Source: Symsagittifera roscoffensis
Lineage: Eukaryota > Xenacoelomorpha > Acoela > Convolutidae
Assembly: GCF_963678635.1 (NCBI RefSeq)
Contig: NC_087063.1
Coordinates: forward strand, 85,547,574-85,611,573
Direction of reading: 5' to 3'
Length of the DNA: 64,000 bases
The notes beneath the pieces are model-generated. The model was not told where the DNA came from. It saw nothing but the letters and a program-made list of their open reading frames with translations, and made no database searches. Positions 23,801 to 38,370 of the stretch are shown here, piece by piece (positions within the stretch are counted from its first letter, which is position 1; each line of letters begins with the position of its first letter). The position numbers and the translations under genes are program-made.

Positions 23801-26800
23801 CAGCTGTCGAAGGGGCTACATGTTAGGCATCTGGTTCCTGACACTGTACATTGAAGCACTTTTTAAACTTCCCAGTCGCCTTCCTTCCACGGCTGAGCAC
23901 AATAGCAGCTGTCGAAGGGGCTACTTGTTAGGCATCTGGTTCCTGACACTGTTACATTGAAGCACTTTTAAAACTTCCCAGTCGCCTTCCTTCCACGACT
24001 GAGCACAATAGCAGCTGTCGAAGGGGCTACTTGTTAGGCATCTGGTTACTGACACTGTACATTGAAGCACTTTTTAAACTTCCCAGTCGCCTTCCTTCCA
24101 CGGCTGAGCACAATAGCAGCTGTCGAAGGGGCTACTTGTTAGGCATCTGGTTCCTGACACTGTACATTGAAGCACTTTTTAAACTTCCCAGTCGCCTTCC
24201 TTCCACGACTGAGCACAATAGCAGCTGTCGAAGGGGCTACTTGTTAGGCATCTGGTTCCTGACACTGTACATTAAAGCACTTTTTAAACTTCCCAGTCGC
24301 CTTCCTTCCACGACTGAGAACAATAGCAGCTGTCGAAGGGGCTACTTGTTAGGCATCTGGTTCCTGAAACTGTTCATTGAAGCACTTTTTAAACTTTCCA
24401 GTCGCCTTCCTTCCACGGCTGAGCACAATAGCAGCTGTCGAAGGGGCTACTTGTTAGGCATCTGGTTCCTGACACTGTACATTGAAGCACTTTTTAAACT
24501 TCACAGTCGCCTTCCTTCCACGACTGAGCACAATAGCAGCTGTCGAAGGGGCTACTTGTTAGGCATCTGGTTCCTGACACTGTACATTGAACCACTTTTT
24601 AAACTTCCCAGTCGCCTTCCTTCCACGACTGAGCACAATAGCAGCTGTCGAAGGGGCTACTTGTTAGGCATCTGGTTCCTGACACTGTACATTGAAGCAC
24701 TTTTTAAACTTCCCAGTCGCCTTCCTTCCACGACTGAGCACAATAGCAGCTGTCGAAGGGGCTACTTGTTAGGCATCTGGTTCGTGACACTGTACATTGA
24801 AGCACTTTTTAAACTTCCCAGTCGCCTTCCTTCCACGACTGAGCACAATAGCAGCTGTCGAAGGGGCTACTTGTTAGGCATCTGGTTCCTGAAACTGTTC
24901 ATTGAAGCACTTTTTAAACTTTCCAGTCGCCTTCCTTCCACGGCTGAGCACAATAGCAGCTGTCGAAGGGGCTACTTGTTAGGCATCTGGTTCCTGACAC
25001 TGTACATTGAAGCACTTTTTAAACTTCACAGTCGCCTTCCTTCCACGACTGAGCACAATAGCAGCTGTCGAAGGGGCTACTCGTTAGGCATCTGGTTCCT
25101 GACACTGTACATTGAACCACTTTTTAAACTTCCCAGTCGCCTTCCTTCCACGACTGAGCACAATAGCAGCTGTCGAAGGGGCTACTTGTTAGGCATCTGG
25201 TTCCTGACACTGTACATTGAACCACTTTTTAAACTTCCCAGTCGCCGTCCTTCCACGACTGAGCACAATAGCAGCTGTCGAAGGGGCTACTTGTTAGGCA
25301 TCTGGTTCCTGACACTGTACATTGAAGCACTTTTTAAACTTCCCAGTCGCCTTCCTTCAACGACTGAGCACAATAGCAGCTGTCGAAGGGGCTACTTGTT
25401 AGGCTTCTGGTTCCTGAAACTGTACATTGAAGCACTTTTTAAACTTTCCAGTCGCCTTCCTTCCACGACTGAGCACAATAGCAGCTGTCGAAGGGGCTAC
25501 TTGTTAGGCATCTGGTTCCTGAAACTGTACATTGAAGCACTTTTTAAACTTTCCAGTCGCCTTCCTTCCACGACTGAGCACAATAGCAGCTGTCGAAGGG
25601 GCTACTTGTTAGGCATCTGGTTCCTGACACTGTACATTGAAGCACTTTTTAAACTTCCCAGTCGCCTTCCTTCCACGGCTGAGCGCAATAGCAGCTGTCG
25701 AAGGGGCTACTTGTTAGGCATCTGGTTCCTGACACTGTACATTGAAGCACTTTTTAAACTTCCCAGTCGCCTTCCTTCCACGGCTGAGCACAATAGCAGC
25801 TGTCGAAGGGGCTACTTGTTAGGCATCTGGTTCCTGACACTGTACAGTGAAGCACTTTTTAAACTTCACAGTCGCCTTCCTTCCACGACTGAGCACAATA
25901 GCAGCTGTCGAAGGGGCTACTTGTTAGGCATCTGGTTCCTGACACTGTACATTGAAGCACTTTTTAAACTTCCCAGTCGCCTTCCTTCCACGACTGAGCA
26001 CAATAGCAGCTGTCGAAGGGGCTACTTGTTAGGCATCTGGTTCCTGACACTGTACAGTGAAGCACTTTTTAAACTTCACAGTCGCCTTCCTTCCACGACT
26101 GAGCACAATAGCAGCTGTCGAAGGGGCTACTTGTTAGGCATCTGGTTCCTGACACTGTACATTGAAGCACTTTTTAAACTTCCCAGTCGCCTTCCTTCCA
26201 CGACTGAGCACAATAGCAGCTGTCGAAGGGGCTACTTGTTAGGCATCTGGTTCCTGACACTGTACATTGAAGCACTTTTTATACTTCCCAGTCGCCTTCC
26301 TTCCACGACTGAGCACAATAGCAGCTGTCGAAGGGGCGTCTTGTTAGGCATCTGGTTCCTGACACTGTACATTGAACCACTTTTTAAACTTCCCAGTCGC
26401 CGTCCTTCCACGACTGAGCACAATAGCAGCTGTCGAAGGGGCTACTTGTTAGGCATCTGGTTCCTGACACTGTACATTGAAGCACTTTTTAAACTTCCCA
26501 GTCGCCTTCCTTCAACGACTGAGCACAATAGCAGCTGTCGAAGGGGCTACTTGTTAGGCATCTGGTTCCTGACACTGTACATTGAAGCACTTTTTAAACT
26601 TTCCAGTCGCCTTCCTTCCACGACTGAGCACAATAGCAGCTGTCGAGGGGGCTACTTGTTAGGCATCTGGTTCCTGAAACTGTACATTGAAGCACTTTTT
26701 AAACTTTCCAGTCGCCTTCCTTCCACGACTGAGCACAATAGCAGCTGTCGAAGGGGCTACTTGTTAGGCATCTGGTTCCTGACACTGTACATTGAAGCAC

Positions 26801-26900
26801 TTTTTAAACTTCCCAGTCGCCTTCCTTCAACGACTGAGCACAATAGCAGCTGTCGAAGGGGCTACTTGTTAGGCTTCTGGTTCCTGAAACTGTACATTGA
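20900..26900 (+). repeat. About 2.9-3.0 kb block duplication in the 105-bp array
   Basis: The single-base insertion CACTGTTACATTGAAG occurs at 20901 and 23947, 3,046 bp apart (29 units plus 1). CTGTACATTAAAGCAC occurs near 21331 and 24272, 2,941 bp apart. CTGAAACTGTTCATTG variants also recur in both halves. Block edges are approximate. Confidence 0.65.
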
Positions 26901-29900
26901 AGCACTTTTTAAACTTTCCAGTCGCCTTCCTTCCACGACTGAGCACAATAGCAGCTGTCGAGGGGGCTACTTGTTAGGCATCTGGTTCCTGAAACTGTAC
27001 ATTGAAGCACTTTTTAAACTTTCCAGTCGCCTTCCTTCCACGACTGAGCACAATAGCAGCTGTCGAAGGGGCTACTTGTTAGGCATCTGGTTCCTGACAC
27101 TGTACATTGAAGCACTTTTTAAACTTCCCAGTCGCCTTCCTTCCACGGCTGAGCGCAATAGCAGCTGTCGAAGGGGCTACTTGTTAGGCATCTGGTTCCT
27201 GACACTGTACATTGAAGCACTTTTTAAACTTCCCAGTCGCCTTCCTTCCACGGCTGAGCACAATAGCAGCTGTCGAAGGGGCTACTTGTTAGGCATCTGG
27301 TTCCTGACACTGTACAGTGAAGCACTTTTTAAACTTCACAGTCGCCTTCCTTCCACGACTGAGCACAATAGCAGCTGTCGAAGGGGCTACTTGTTAGGCA
27401 TCTGGTTCCTGACACTGTACATTGAAGCACTTTTTAAACTTCCCAGTCGCCTTCCTTCCACGACTGAGCACAATAGCAGCTGTCGAAGGGGCTACTTGTT
27501 AGGCATCTGGTTCCTGACACTGTACATTGAACCACTTTTTAAACTTCCCAGTCGCCGTCCTTCCACGACTGAGCACAATAGCAGCTGTCGAAGGGGCTAC
27601 TTGTTAGGCATCTGGTTCCTGACACTGTACATTGAAGCACTTTTTAAACTTCCCAGTCGCCTTCCTTCAACGACTGAGCACAATAGCAGCTGTCGAAGGG
27701 GCTACTTGTTAGGCATCTGGTTTCTGAAACTGTACATTGAAGCACTTTTAAAACTTCCCAGTCGCCTTCCTTCCACGACTGAGCACAATAGCAGCTGTCG
27801 AAGGGGCTACTTGTTAGGCATCTGGTTCCTGACACTGTACATTGAAGCACTTTTGAAACTTCCCAGTCGCCTTCCTTCCACGACTGAGCACAATAGCAGC
27901 TGTCGAAGGGGCTACTTGTTAGGCATCTGGTTCCTGACACTGTACATTGAAGCACTTTTTAAACTTCCCAGTCGCCTTCCTTCCACGACTGAGCACAATA
28001 GTAGCTGTCGAAGGGGCTACTTGTTAGGCATCTGGTTCCTGACACTGTACATTGAAGCACTTTTTAAACTTCCCAGTCGCCTTCCTTCCACGACTGAGCA
28101 CAATAGCAGCTGTCGAAGGGGCTACTTGTTAGGCATCTGGTTCCTGACACTGTACATTGAAGCACTTTTTAAACTTCCCAGTCGCCTTCCTTCCACGGCT
28201 GAGCACAATAGCAGCTGTCGAAGGGGCTACTTGTTAGACATCTGGTTCCTGACACTGTACATTGAATCACTTTTTAAACTTCCCATTCGCCATCCTTCCA
28301 CGACTGAGCACAATAGCAGCTGTCGAAGGGGCTACTTGTTAGGCATCTGGTTCCTGACACTGTACATTGAAGCACTTTTTAAACTTCCCAGACGCCTTCC
28401 TTCCACGACTGAGCACAATAGCAGCTGTCGAAGGGGCTACTTGAGGGGCATCTGGTTCCTGACACTGTACATTGAAGAGCTTTTTAAACTTCCCAGTCGC
28501 CTTCCTTCCACGACTGAGCACAATAGCAGCTGTCGAAGGGGCTACTTGTTACGCATCTGGTTCCTGACACTGTACATTGAACCACTTTTTAAACTTCCCA
28601 GTCGCCTTCCTTCCACGGCTGAGCACAATAGCAGCTGTCGAAGGGGCTACTTGTTAGACATCTGGTTCCTGACACTGTACATTGAAGCACTTTTTAAACT
28701 TCCCAGTCGCCTTCCTTCCACGGCTGAGCACAATAGCAGCTGTCGAAGGGGCTACTTGTTAGACATCTGGTTCCTGACACTGTACATTGAATCACTTTTT
28801 AAACTTCCCAGTCGCCATCCTTCCACGACTGAGCACAATAGCAGCTGTCGAAGGGGCTACTTGTTAGGCATCTGGTTCCTGACACTGTACATTGAAGCAC
28901 TTTTTAAACTTCCCAGACGCCTTCCTTCCACGACTGAGCACAATAGCAGCTGTCGAAGGGGCTACTTGAGGGGCATCTGGTTCCTGACACTGTACATTGA
29001 AGAGCTTTTTAAACTTCCCAGTCGCCTTCCTTCCACGACTGAGCACAATAGCAGCTGTCGAAGGGGCTACTTGTTACGCATCTGGTTCCTGACACTGTAC
29101 ATTGAACCACTTTTTAAACTTCCCAGTCGCCTTCCTTCCACGGCTGAGCACAATAGCAGCTGTCGAAGGGGCTACTTGTTAGGCATCTGGTTCCTGACAC
29201 TGTACATTGAACCACTTTTTAAACTTCCCAGTCGCCATCCTTCCACCACTGAGCACAATAGCAGCTGTCGAAGGGGCTACTTGTTAGGCATCTGGTTCCT
29301 GACACTGTACATTGAAGCACTTTTTAAACTTCCCAGTCGCCTTCCTTCCACGGCTGAGCGCAATAGCAGCTGTCGAAGGGGCTACTTGTTAGGCATCTGG
29401 TTCCTGACACTGTACATTGAAGCACTTTTTAAACTTCCCAGTCGCCTTCCTTCCACGGCTGAGCACAATAGCAGCTGTCGAAGGGGCTACTTGTTAGGCA
29501 TCTGGTTCCTGACACTGTACAGTGAAGCACTTTTTAAACTTCACAGTCGCCTTCCTTCCACGACTGAGCACAATAGCAGCTGTCGAAGGGGCTACTTGTT
29601 AGGCATCTGGTTCCTGACACTGTACATTGAAGCACTTTTTAAACTTCCCAGTCGCCTTCCTTCCACGACTGAGCACAATAGCAGCTGTCGAAGGGGCTAC
29701 TTGTTAGGCATCTGGTTCCTGACACTGTACATTGAAGCACTTTTTAAACTTACCAGTCGCCTTCCTTCCACGACTGAGCACAATAGCAGCTGTCGAAGGG
29801 GCTACTTCTTAGGCATCTGGTTCCTGACACTGTACATTGAACCACTTTTTAAACTTCCCAGTCACCGTCCTTCCACGACTGAGCACAATAGCAGCTGTCG

Positions 29901-32900
29901 AAGGGGCTACTTGTTAGGCATCTGCTTCCTGACACTGTACATTGAAGCACTTTTTAAACTTCCCAGTCGCCTTCCTTCAACGACTGAGCACAATAGCAGC
30001 TGTCGAAGGGGCTACTTGTTAGGCATCTGGTTCCTGAAACTGTACATTGAAGCACTTTTTAAACTTCCCAGTCGCCTTCCTTCCACGACTGAGCACAATA
30101 GCAGCTGTCGAAGGGGCTACTTGTTAGGCATCTGGTTCCTGACACTGTACATTGAAGCACTTTTGAAACTTCCCAGTCGCCTTCCTTCCACGACTGAGCA
30201 CAATAGCAGCTGTCGAAGGGGCTACTTGTTAGACATCTGGTTCCTGACACTGTACATTGAAGCACTTTTTAAACTTCCCAGTCGCCTTCCTTCCACGACT
30301 GAGCACAATAGCAGCTGTCGAAGGGGCTACTTGTTAGGCATCTGGTTCCTGACACTGTACATTGAAGCACTTTTTAAACTTCCCAGTCGCCGTCCTTCCA
30401 CGACTGAGCACAATAGCAGCTGTCGAAGGGGCTACTTGTTAGGCATCTGGTTCCTGACACTGTACATTGAAGCACTTTTTAAACTTCCCAGTCGCCTTCC
30501 TTCAACGACTGAGCACAATAGCAGCTGTCGAAGGGGCTACTTGTTAGGCATCTGGTTCCTGAAACTGTACATTGAAGCACTTTTTAAACTTCCCAGTCGC
30601 CTTCCTTCCACGACTGAGCACAATAGCAGCTGTCGAAGGGGCTACTTGTTAGGCATCTGGTTCCTGACACTGTACATTGAAGCACTTTTGAAACTTCCCA
30701 GTCGCCTTCCTTCCACGACTGAGCACAATAGCAGCTGTCGAAGGGGCTACTTGTTAGACATCTGGTTCCTGACACTGTACATTGAAGCACTTTTTAAACT
30801 TCCCAGTCGCCTTCCTTCCACGACTGAGCACAATAGCAGCTGTCGAAGGGGCTACTTGTTAGGCATCTGGTTCCTGACACTGTACATTGAAGCACTTTTT
30901 AAACTTCCCAGTCGCCTTCCTTCCACGACTGAGCACAATAGCAGCTGTCGAAGGGGCTACTTGTTAGGCATCTGGTTCCTGACACTGTACATTGAAGCAC
31001 TTTTTAAACTTCCCAGTCGCCTTCCTTCCACGGCTGAGCACAATAGCAGCTGTCGAAGGGGCTACTTGTTAGGCATCTGGTTCCTGACACTGTACATTGA
31101 ACCACTTTTTAAACTTCCCAGTCGCCATCCTTCCACGACTGAGCACAATAGCAGCTGTCGAAGGGGCTACTTGTTAGGCATCTGGTTCCTGACACTGTAC
31201 ATTGAAGCACTTTTTAAACTTCCCAGACGCCTTCCTTCCACGACTGAGCACAATAGCAGCTGTCGAAGGGGCTACTTGTTAGGCATCTGGTTCCTGACAC
31301 TGTACATTGAAGAGCTTTTTAAACTTCCCAGTCGCCTTCCTTCCACGACTGAGCACAATAGCAGCTGTCGAAGGGGCTACTTGTTAGGCATCTGGTTCCT
31401 GACACTATACATTGAACCACTTTTTAAACTTCCCAGTCGCCTTCCTTCCACGGCTGAGCACAATAGCAGCTGTCGAAGGGGCTACTTGTTAGGCATCTGG
31501 TTTCTGACACTGTACATTGAACCACTTTTTAAACTTCCCAGTCGCCATCCTTCCACGACTGAGCACAATAGCAGCTGTCGAAGGGGCTACTTGTTAGGCA
31601 TCTGGTTCCTGACACTGTACATTGAAGCACTTTTTAAACTTCCCAGACGCCTTCCTTCCACGACTGAGCACAATAGCAGCTGTCGAAGGGGCTACTTAGG
31701 CATCTGGTTCCTGACACTGTACATTGAAGAGCTTTTTAAACTTCCCAGTCGCCTTCCTTCCACGACTGAGCACAATAGCAGCTGTCGAAGGGGCTACTTG
31801 TTAGGCATCTGGTTCCTGACACTGTACATTGAACCACTTTTTAAACTTCCCAGTCGCCTTCCTTCCACGACTGAGCACAATAGCAGCTGTCGAAGGGGCT
31901 ACTTGTTAGGCATCTGGTTCCTGACACTGTACATTGAAGCCTTTTTTTAACTTCCCAGTCGCCTTCCTTCCACGACTGAGCACAATAGCAGCTGTCGAAG
32001 GGGCTACTTGTTAGGCATCTGGTTCCTGACACTGTACATTGAAGCACTTTTGAAACTTCCCAGTCGCCTTCCTTCCACGACTGAGCACAATAGCAGCTGT
32101 CGAAGGGGCTACTTGTTAGGCATCTGGTTCCTGACACTGTACATTGAAGCACTTTTTAAACTTCCCAGTCGCCTTCCTTCCACGACTGAGCACAATAGCA
32201 GCTGTCGAAGGGGCTACTTGTTAGGCATCTGGTTCCTGACACTGTACATTGAAGCACTTTTTAAACTTCCCAGTCGCCTTCCTTCCTCGACTGAGCACAA
32301 TAGCAGCTGTCGAAGGGGCTTCTTGTTAGGCATCTGTTTCCTGACACTGTACATTGAAGCACTTTTTAAACTTCCCAGTCGCCTTCCTTCCACGGCTGAG
32401 CACAATAGCAGCTGTCGAAGGGGCTACTTGTTAGGCATCTGGTTCCTCACACTGTACATTGAACCACTTTTTAAACTTCCCAGTCGCCATCCTTCCACGA
32501 CTGAGCACAATAGCGGCTGTCGAAGGGGCTACTTGTTAGGCATCTGGTTCCTGACACTGTACATTGAAGCACTTTTTAAACTTCCCAGACGCCTTCCTTC
32601 CACGACTGAGCACAATAGCAGCTGTCGAAGGGGCTACTTGTTAGGCATCTGGTTCCTGACACTGTACATTGAAGAGCTTTTTAAACTTCCCAGTCGCCTT
32701 CCTTCCACGACTGAGCACAATAGCAGCTGTCGAAGTGGCTACTTGTTAGGCATCTGGTTCCTGATACTGTACATTGAACCACTTTTTAAACTTCCCAGTC
32801 GCCTTCCTTCCACGACTGAGCACAATAGCAGCTGTCGAAGAGGCTACTTGTTAGGCATCTGGTTCCTGACACTGTACATTGAAGCCTTTTTTAAACTTCC

Positions 32901-35900
32901 CAGTCGCCTTCCTTCCACGACTGGGCACAATAGCAGCTGTCGAAGGGGCTACTTGTTAGGCATCTGGTTCCTGACACTGTACATTGAACCACTTTTTAAG
33001 TTTCCCAGTCGCCTTCCTTCCACGACTGAGCACAATAGCAGCTGTCGAAGGGGCTACTTGTTAGGCATCTGGTTCCTGACACTGTACATTGAAGCACTTT
33101 TTAAACTTCCCAGTCGCCTTCCTTCCACGACTGAGCACAATAGCAGCTGTCGAAGGGGCTACTTGTTAGGCATCTGGTTCCTGACACTGTACATTGAAGC
33201 ACTTTGTAAACTTCCCAGTCGCCTTCCTTCTACGACTGAGCACAATAGCAGCTGTCGAAGGGGCTACTTGTTAGGCATCTGGTTCATGACACTGTACATT
33301 GAAGCACTTTTTAAACTTCCCAGTCGCCTTCCTTCCACGACTGAGCACAATAGCAGCTGTCGAAGGGGCTACATGTTAGGCATCTGGTTCCTGACACTGT
33401 ACATTGAACCACTTTTTAAACTTCCCAGTCGCCTTCCTTCCACGACTGAGCACAATAGCGGCTGTCGAAGGGGCTACTTGTTAGGCATCTGGTTCCTGAC
33501 ACTGTACATTGAAGCACTTTTTAAACTTCCCAGTCGCCTTCCTTCCACGGCTGAGCACAATAGCAGCTGTCGAAGGGGCTACTTGTTAGGCATCTGGTTC
33601 CTGACACTGTACATTGAAGCACTTTTTAAACTTCCCAGTCGCCTTCCTTCCACGACTGAGCACAATAGCAGCTGTCGAAGGGGCTACTTGTTAGGCATCT
33701 GGTTCCTGACACTACATTGAAGCACTTTTTAAACTTCCCAGTCGCCTTCCTTCCACGACTGAGCACAATAGCAGCTGTCGAAGGGGCTACTTGTTAGGCA
33801 TCTGGTTCCTGACATTGTACATTGAAGCACTTTTTAAACTTCCCAGTCGCCTTCCTTCCACGACTGAGCACAATAGCAGCTGTCGAAGGGGCTACTTGTT
33901 AGGCATCTGGTTCCTGACACTGTACATTGAACCACTTTGTAAACTTCCCAGTCGCCTTCCTTCCACGACTGAGCACAATAGCAGCTGTCGAAGGGGCTAC
34001 TTGTTAGGCATCTGGTTCCTGACACTGTACATTGAAGCACTTTTGAAACTTCCCAGTCGCCTTCCTTCCACGACTGAGCACAATAGCGGCTGTCGAAGGG
34101 GCTACTTGTTAGGCATCTGGTTCCTGACACTGTACATTGAAGCACTTTTTAAACTTCCCAGTCGCCTTCCTTCCACGGCTGAGCACAATAGCAGCTGTCG
34201 AAGGGGCTACTTGTTAGGCATCTGGTTCCTGACACTGTACATTGAAGCACTTTTTAAACTTCCCAGTCGCCTTCCTTCCACGACTGAGCACAATAGCAGC
34301 TGTCGAAGGGGCTACTTGTTAGGCATCTGGTTCCTGACACTACATTGAAGCACTTTTTAAACTTCCCAGTCGCCTTCCTTCCACGACTGAGCACAATAGC
34401 AGCTGTAGAAGGGGCTACTTGTTAGGCATCTGGTTCCTGACACTGTACATTGAAGCACTTTTTAAACTTCCCAGTCGCCTTCCTTCCACGACTGAGCACA
34501 ATAGCAGCTGTCGAAGGGGCTACTTGTTAGGCATCTGGTTCCTGACACTGTACATTGAACCACTTTGTAAACTTCCCAGTCGCCTTCCTTCCACGACTGA
34601 GCACAATAGCAGCTGTCGAAGAGGCTACTTGTTAGGCATCTGGTTCCTGACACTGTACATTGAAGCCTTTTTTAAACTTCCCAGTCGCCTTCCTTCCACG
34701 ACTGAGCACAATAGCAGCTGTCGAAGGGGCTACTTGTTAGGCATCTGGTTCCTGACACTGTACATTGAACCACTTTTTAAGTTTCCCAGTCGCCTTCCTT
34801 CCACGACTGAGCACAATAGCAGCTGTCGAAGGGGCTACTTGTTAGGCATCTGGTTCCTGACACTGTACATTGAAGCACTTTTTAAACTTCCCAGTCGCCT
34901 TCCTTCCACGACTGAGCACAATAGCAGCTGTCGAAGGGGCTACTTGTTAGGCATCTGGTTCCTGACACTGTACATTGAAGCACTTTGTAAACTTCCCAGT
35001 CGCCTTCCTTCTACGACTGAGCACAATAGCAGCTGTCGAAGGGGCTACTTGTTAGGCATCTGGTTCATGACACTGTACATTGAAGCACTTTTTAAACTTC
35101 CCAGTCGCCTTCCTTCCACGACTGAGCACAATAGCAGCTGTCGAAGGGGCTACATGTTAGGCATCTGGTTCCTGACACTGTACATTGAACCACTTTTTAA
35201 ACTTCCCAGTCGCCTTCCTTCCACGACTGAGCACAAAAGCGGCTGTCGAAGGGGCTACTTGTTAGGCATCTGGTTCCTGACACTGTACATTGAAGCACTT
35301 TTTAAACTTCCCAGTCGCCTTCCTTCCACGGCTGAGCACAATAGCAGCTGTCGAAGGGGCTACTTGTTAGGCATCTGGTTCCTGACACTGTACATTGAAG
35401 CACTTTTTAAACTTCCCAGTCGCCTTCCTTCCACGACTGAGCACAATAGCAGCTGTCGAAGGGGCTACTTGTTAGGCATCTGGTTCCTGACACTACATTG
35501 AAGCACTTTTTAAACTTCCCAGTCGCCTTCCTTCCACGACTGAGCACAATAGCAGCTGTCGAAGGGGCTACTTGTTAGGCATCTGGTTCCTGACACTGTA
35601 CATTGAAGCACTTTTTAAACTTCCCAGTCGCCTTCCTTCCACGACTGAGTACAATAGCAGCTGTCGAAGGGGCTACTTGTTAGGCATCTGGTTCCTGACA
35701 CTGTACATTGAACCACTTTGTAAACTTCCCAGTCGCCTTCCTTCCACGACTGAGCACAATAGCAGCTGTCGAAGGGGCTACTTGTTAGGCATCTGGTTCC
35801 TGACACTACATTGAAGCACTTTTTAAACTTCCCAATCGCCTTCCTTCCACGACTGAGCACAATAGCAGCTGTCGAAGGGGCTACTTGTTAGGCATCTGGT

Positions 35901-36429
35901 TTCTGACACTGTACATTCAAGCACTTTTTAAACTTCCCAGTCGCCTTCCTTCCACGACTGAGCACAATAGCAGCTGTCGAAGGGGCTACTTATTAGGCAT
36001 CTGGTTCCTGACACCGTACATTGAAGCACTTTTTAAACTTCCCAGTCGCCTTCCTTCCACGACTGAACACAATAGCAGCTGTCGAAGGGGCTACTTGTTA
36101 GGCATCTGGTTCCTGACACTGTACATTGCACTTTTTAAACTTCCCAGTCGCCTTCCTTCCACGACTGAGCACAATAGCAGCTGTCGAAGGGGCTACTTGT
36201 TAAGCATCTGGTTCCTGACACTGTACATTGAACCACTTTTTAAACTTCCCAGTCGCCGTCCTTCCACGACTGAGCACAATAGCAGCTGTCGAAGGGGCTA
36301 CTTGTTAGGCATCTGGTTCCTGACACTGTACATTGAAGCACTTTTTAAACTTCCCAGTCGCCGTCCTTCCACGACTGAGCACAATAGCAGCTGTCGAAGG
36401 GGCTACTTGTTAGGCATCTGGTTTCTGAC

Positions 36430-38370
36430 ACTGTACATTGAAGCACTTTTTAAACTTCCCAGTCGCCTTCCTTCCACGACTGAGCACAATAGCAGCTGTC
36501 GAAGGGGCTACTTGTTAGGCATCTGGTTCCTGACACCGTACATTGAAGCACTTTTTAAACTTCCCAGTCGCCTTCCTTCCACGACTGAACACAATAGCAG
36601 CTGTCGAAGGGGCTACTTGTTAGGCATCTGGTTCCTGACACTGTACATTGAAGCACTTTTTAAACTTCCCAGTCGCCTTCCTTCCACGACTGAGCACAAT
36701 AGCAGCTGTCGAAGGGGCTACTTGTTAGGCATCTGGTTCCTGACACTGTACATTGAACCACTTTTTAAACTTCCCAGTCGCCGTCCTTCCACGACTGAGC
36801 ACAATAGCAGGTGTCGAAGGGGCTACTTGTTAGGCATCTGGTTCCTGACACTGTACATTGAAGCACTTTTTAAACTTCCCAGTCGCCTTCCTTCCACGAC
36901 TGAGCACAATAGCAGCTGTCGAAGGGGCTACTTGTTAGGCATCTGGTTCCTGACACTGTACATTGAACCACTTTTTAAACTTCCCAGTCGCCGTCCTTGC
37001 ACGACTGAGCACAATAGCAGCTGGCGAAGGGGCTACTTGTTAGGCATCTGGTTCCTGACACCGTACATTGAAGCACTTTTTAAACTTCCCAGTCGCCTTC
37101 CTTCCACGACTGAACACAATAGCAGCTGTCGAAGGGGCTACTTGTTAGGCATCTGGTTCCTGACACTGTACATTGAAGCACTTTTTAAACTTCCCAGTCG
37201 CCTTCCTTCCACGACTGAGCACAATAGCAGCTGTCGAAGGGGCTACTTGTTAGGCATCTGGTTCCTGACACTGTACATTGAACCACTTTTTAAACTTCCC
37301 CGTCGCCGTCCTTCCACGACTGAGCACAATAGCAGCTGTCGAAGGGGCTACTTGTTAGGCATCTGGTTCCTGACACTGTACATTGAAGCAGTTTTTAGAC
37401 TTCCCAGTCGCCTTCCTTCCACGACTGAGCACAATAGCAGCTGTCGAAGGGGCTACTTGTTAGGCATCTGGTTCCTGACACCGTACATTGAAGCACTTTT
37501 TAAACTTCCCAGTCGCCTTCCTTCCACGACTGAACACAATAGCAGCTGTCGAAGGGGCTACTTGTTAGGCATCTGGTCCCTGACACTGTACATTGAAGCA
37601 CTTTTTAAACTTCCCAGTCGCCTTCCTTCCACGACTGAGCACAATAGCAGCTGTCGAAGGGGCTACTTGTTAGGCATCTGGTTCCTGACACTGTACATTG
37701 AACCACTTTTTAAACTTCCCAGTCGCCGTCCTTCCACGACTGAGCACAATAGCAGGTGTCGAAGGGGCTACTTGTTAGGCATCTGGTTCCTGACACTGTA
37801 CATTGAAGCACTTTTTAAACTTCCCAGTCGCCTTCCTTCCACGACTGAGCACAATAGCAGCTGTCGAAGGGGCTACTTGTTAGGCATCTGGTTCCTGACA
37901 CTGTACATTGAACCACTTTTTAAACTTCCCAGTCGCCGTCCTTGCACGACTGAGCACAATAGCAGCTGGCGAAGGGGCTACTTGTTAGGCATCTGGTTCC
38001 TGACACCGTACATTGAAGCACTTTTTAAACTTCCCAGTCGCCTTCCTTCCACGACTGAACACAATAGCAGCTGTCGAAGGGGCTACTTGTTAGGCATCTG
38101 GTTCCTGACACTGTACATTGAAGCACTTTTTAAACTTCCCAGTCGCCTTCCTTCCACGACTGAGCACAATAGCAGCTGTCGAAGGGGCTACTTGTTAGGC
38201 ATCTGGTTCCTGACACTGTACATTGAACCACTTTTTAAACTTCCCCGTCGCCGTCCTTCCACGACTGAGCACAATAGCAGCTGTCGAAGGGGCTACTTGT
38301 TAGGCATCTGGTTCCTGACACTGTACATTGAAGCAGTTTTTAGACTTCCCAGTCGCCTTCCTTCCACGAC
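36430..38370 (+). repeat. 945-bp (9-unit) tandem block duplication
   Basis: AGCTGGCGAAGG at 37019 and 37964, AGCAGGTGTCGAAGG near 36807 and 37752, CACCGTACATTG near 37058 and 38003, and GCAGTTTTTAGAC at 37388 and 38333 are each 945 bp apart. This is a nine-unit tandem duplication private to this part of the array. Confidence 0.8.

Noticed and set aside
24031-31950. A 2,639-codon open frame (and others of 1,606, 991, 955 and 924 codons) that could be called giant repeat proteins
   Set aside because: They are the single open frame of the 105-bp satellite. They begin and end at arbitrary unit positions, mostly at indels, lack any other domain, show amino-acid-changing variation, and sit within an intron.
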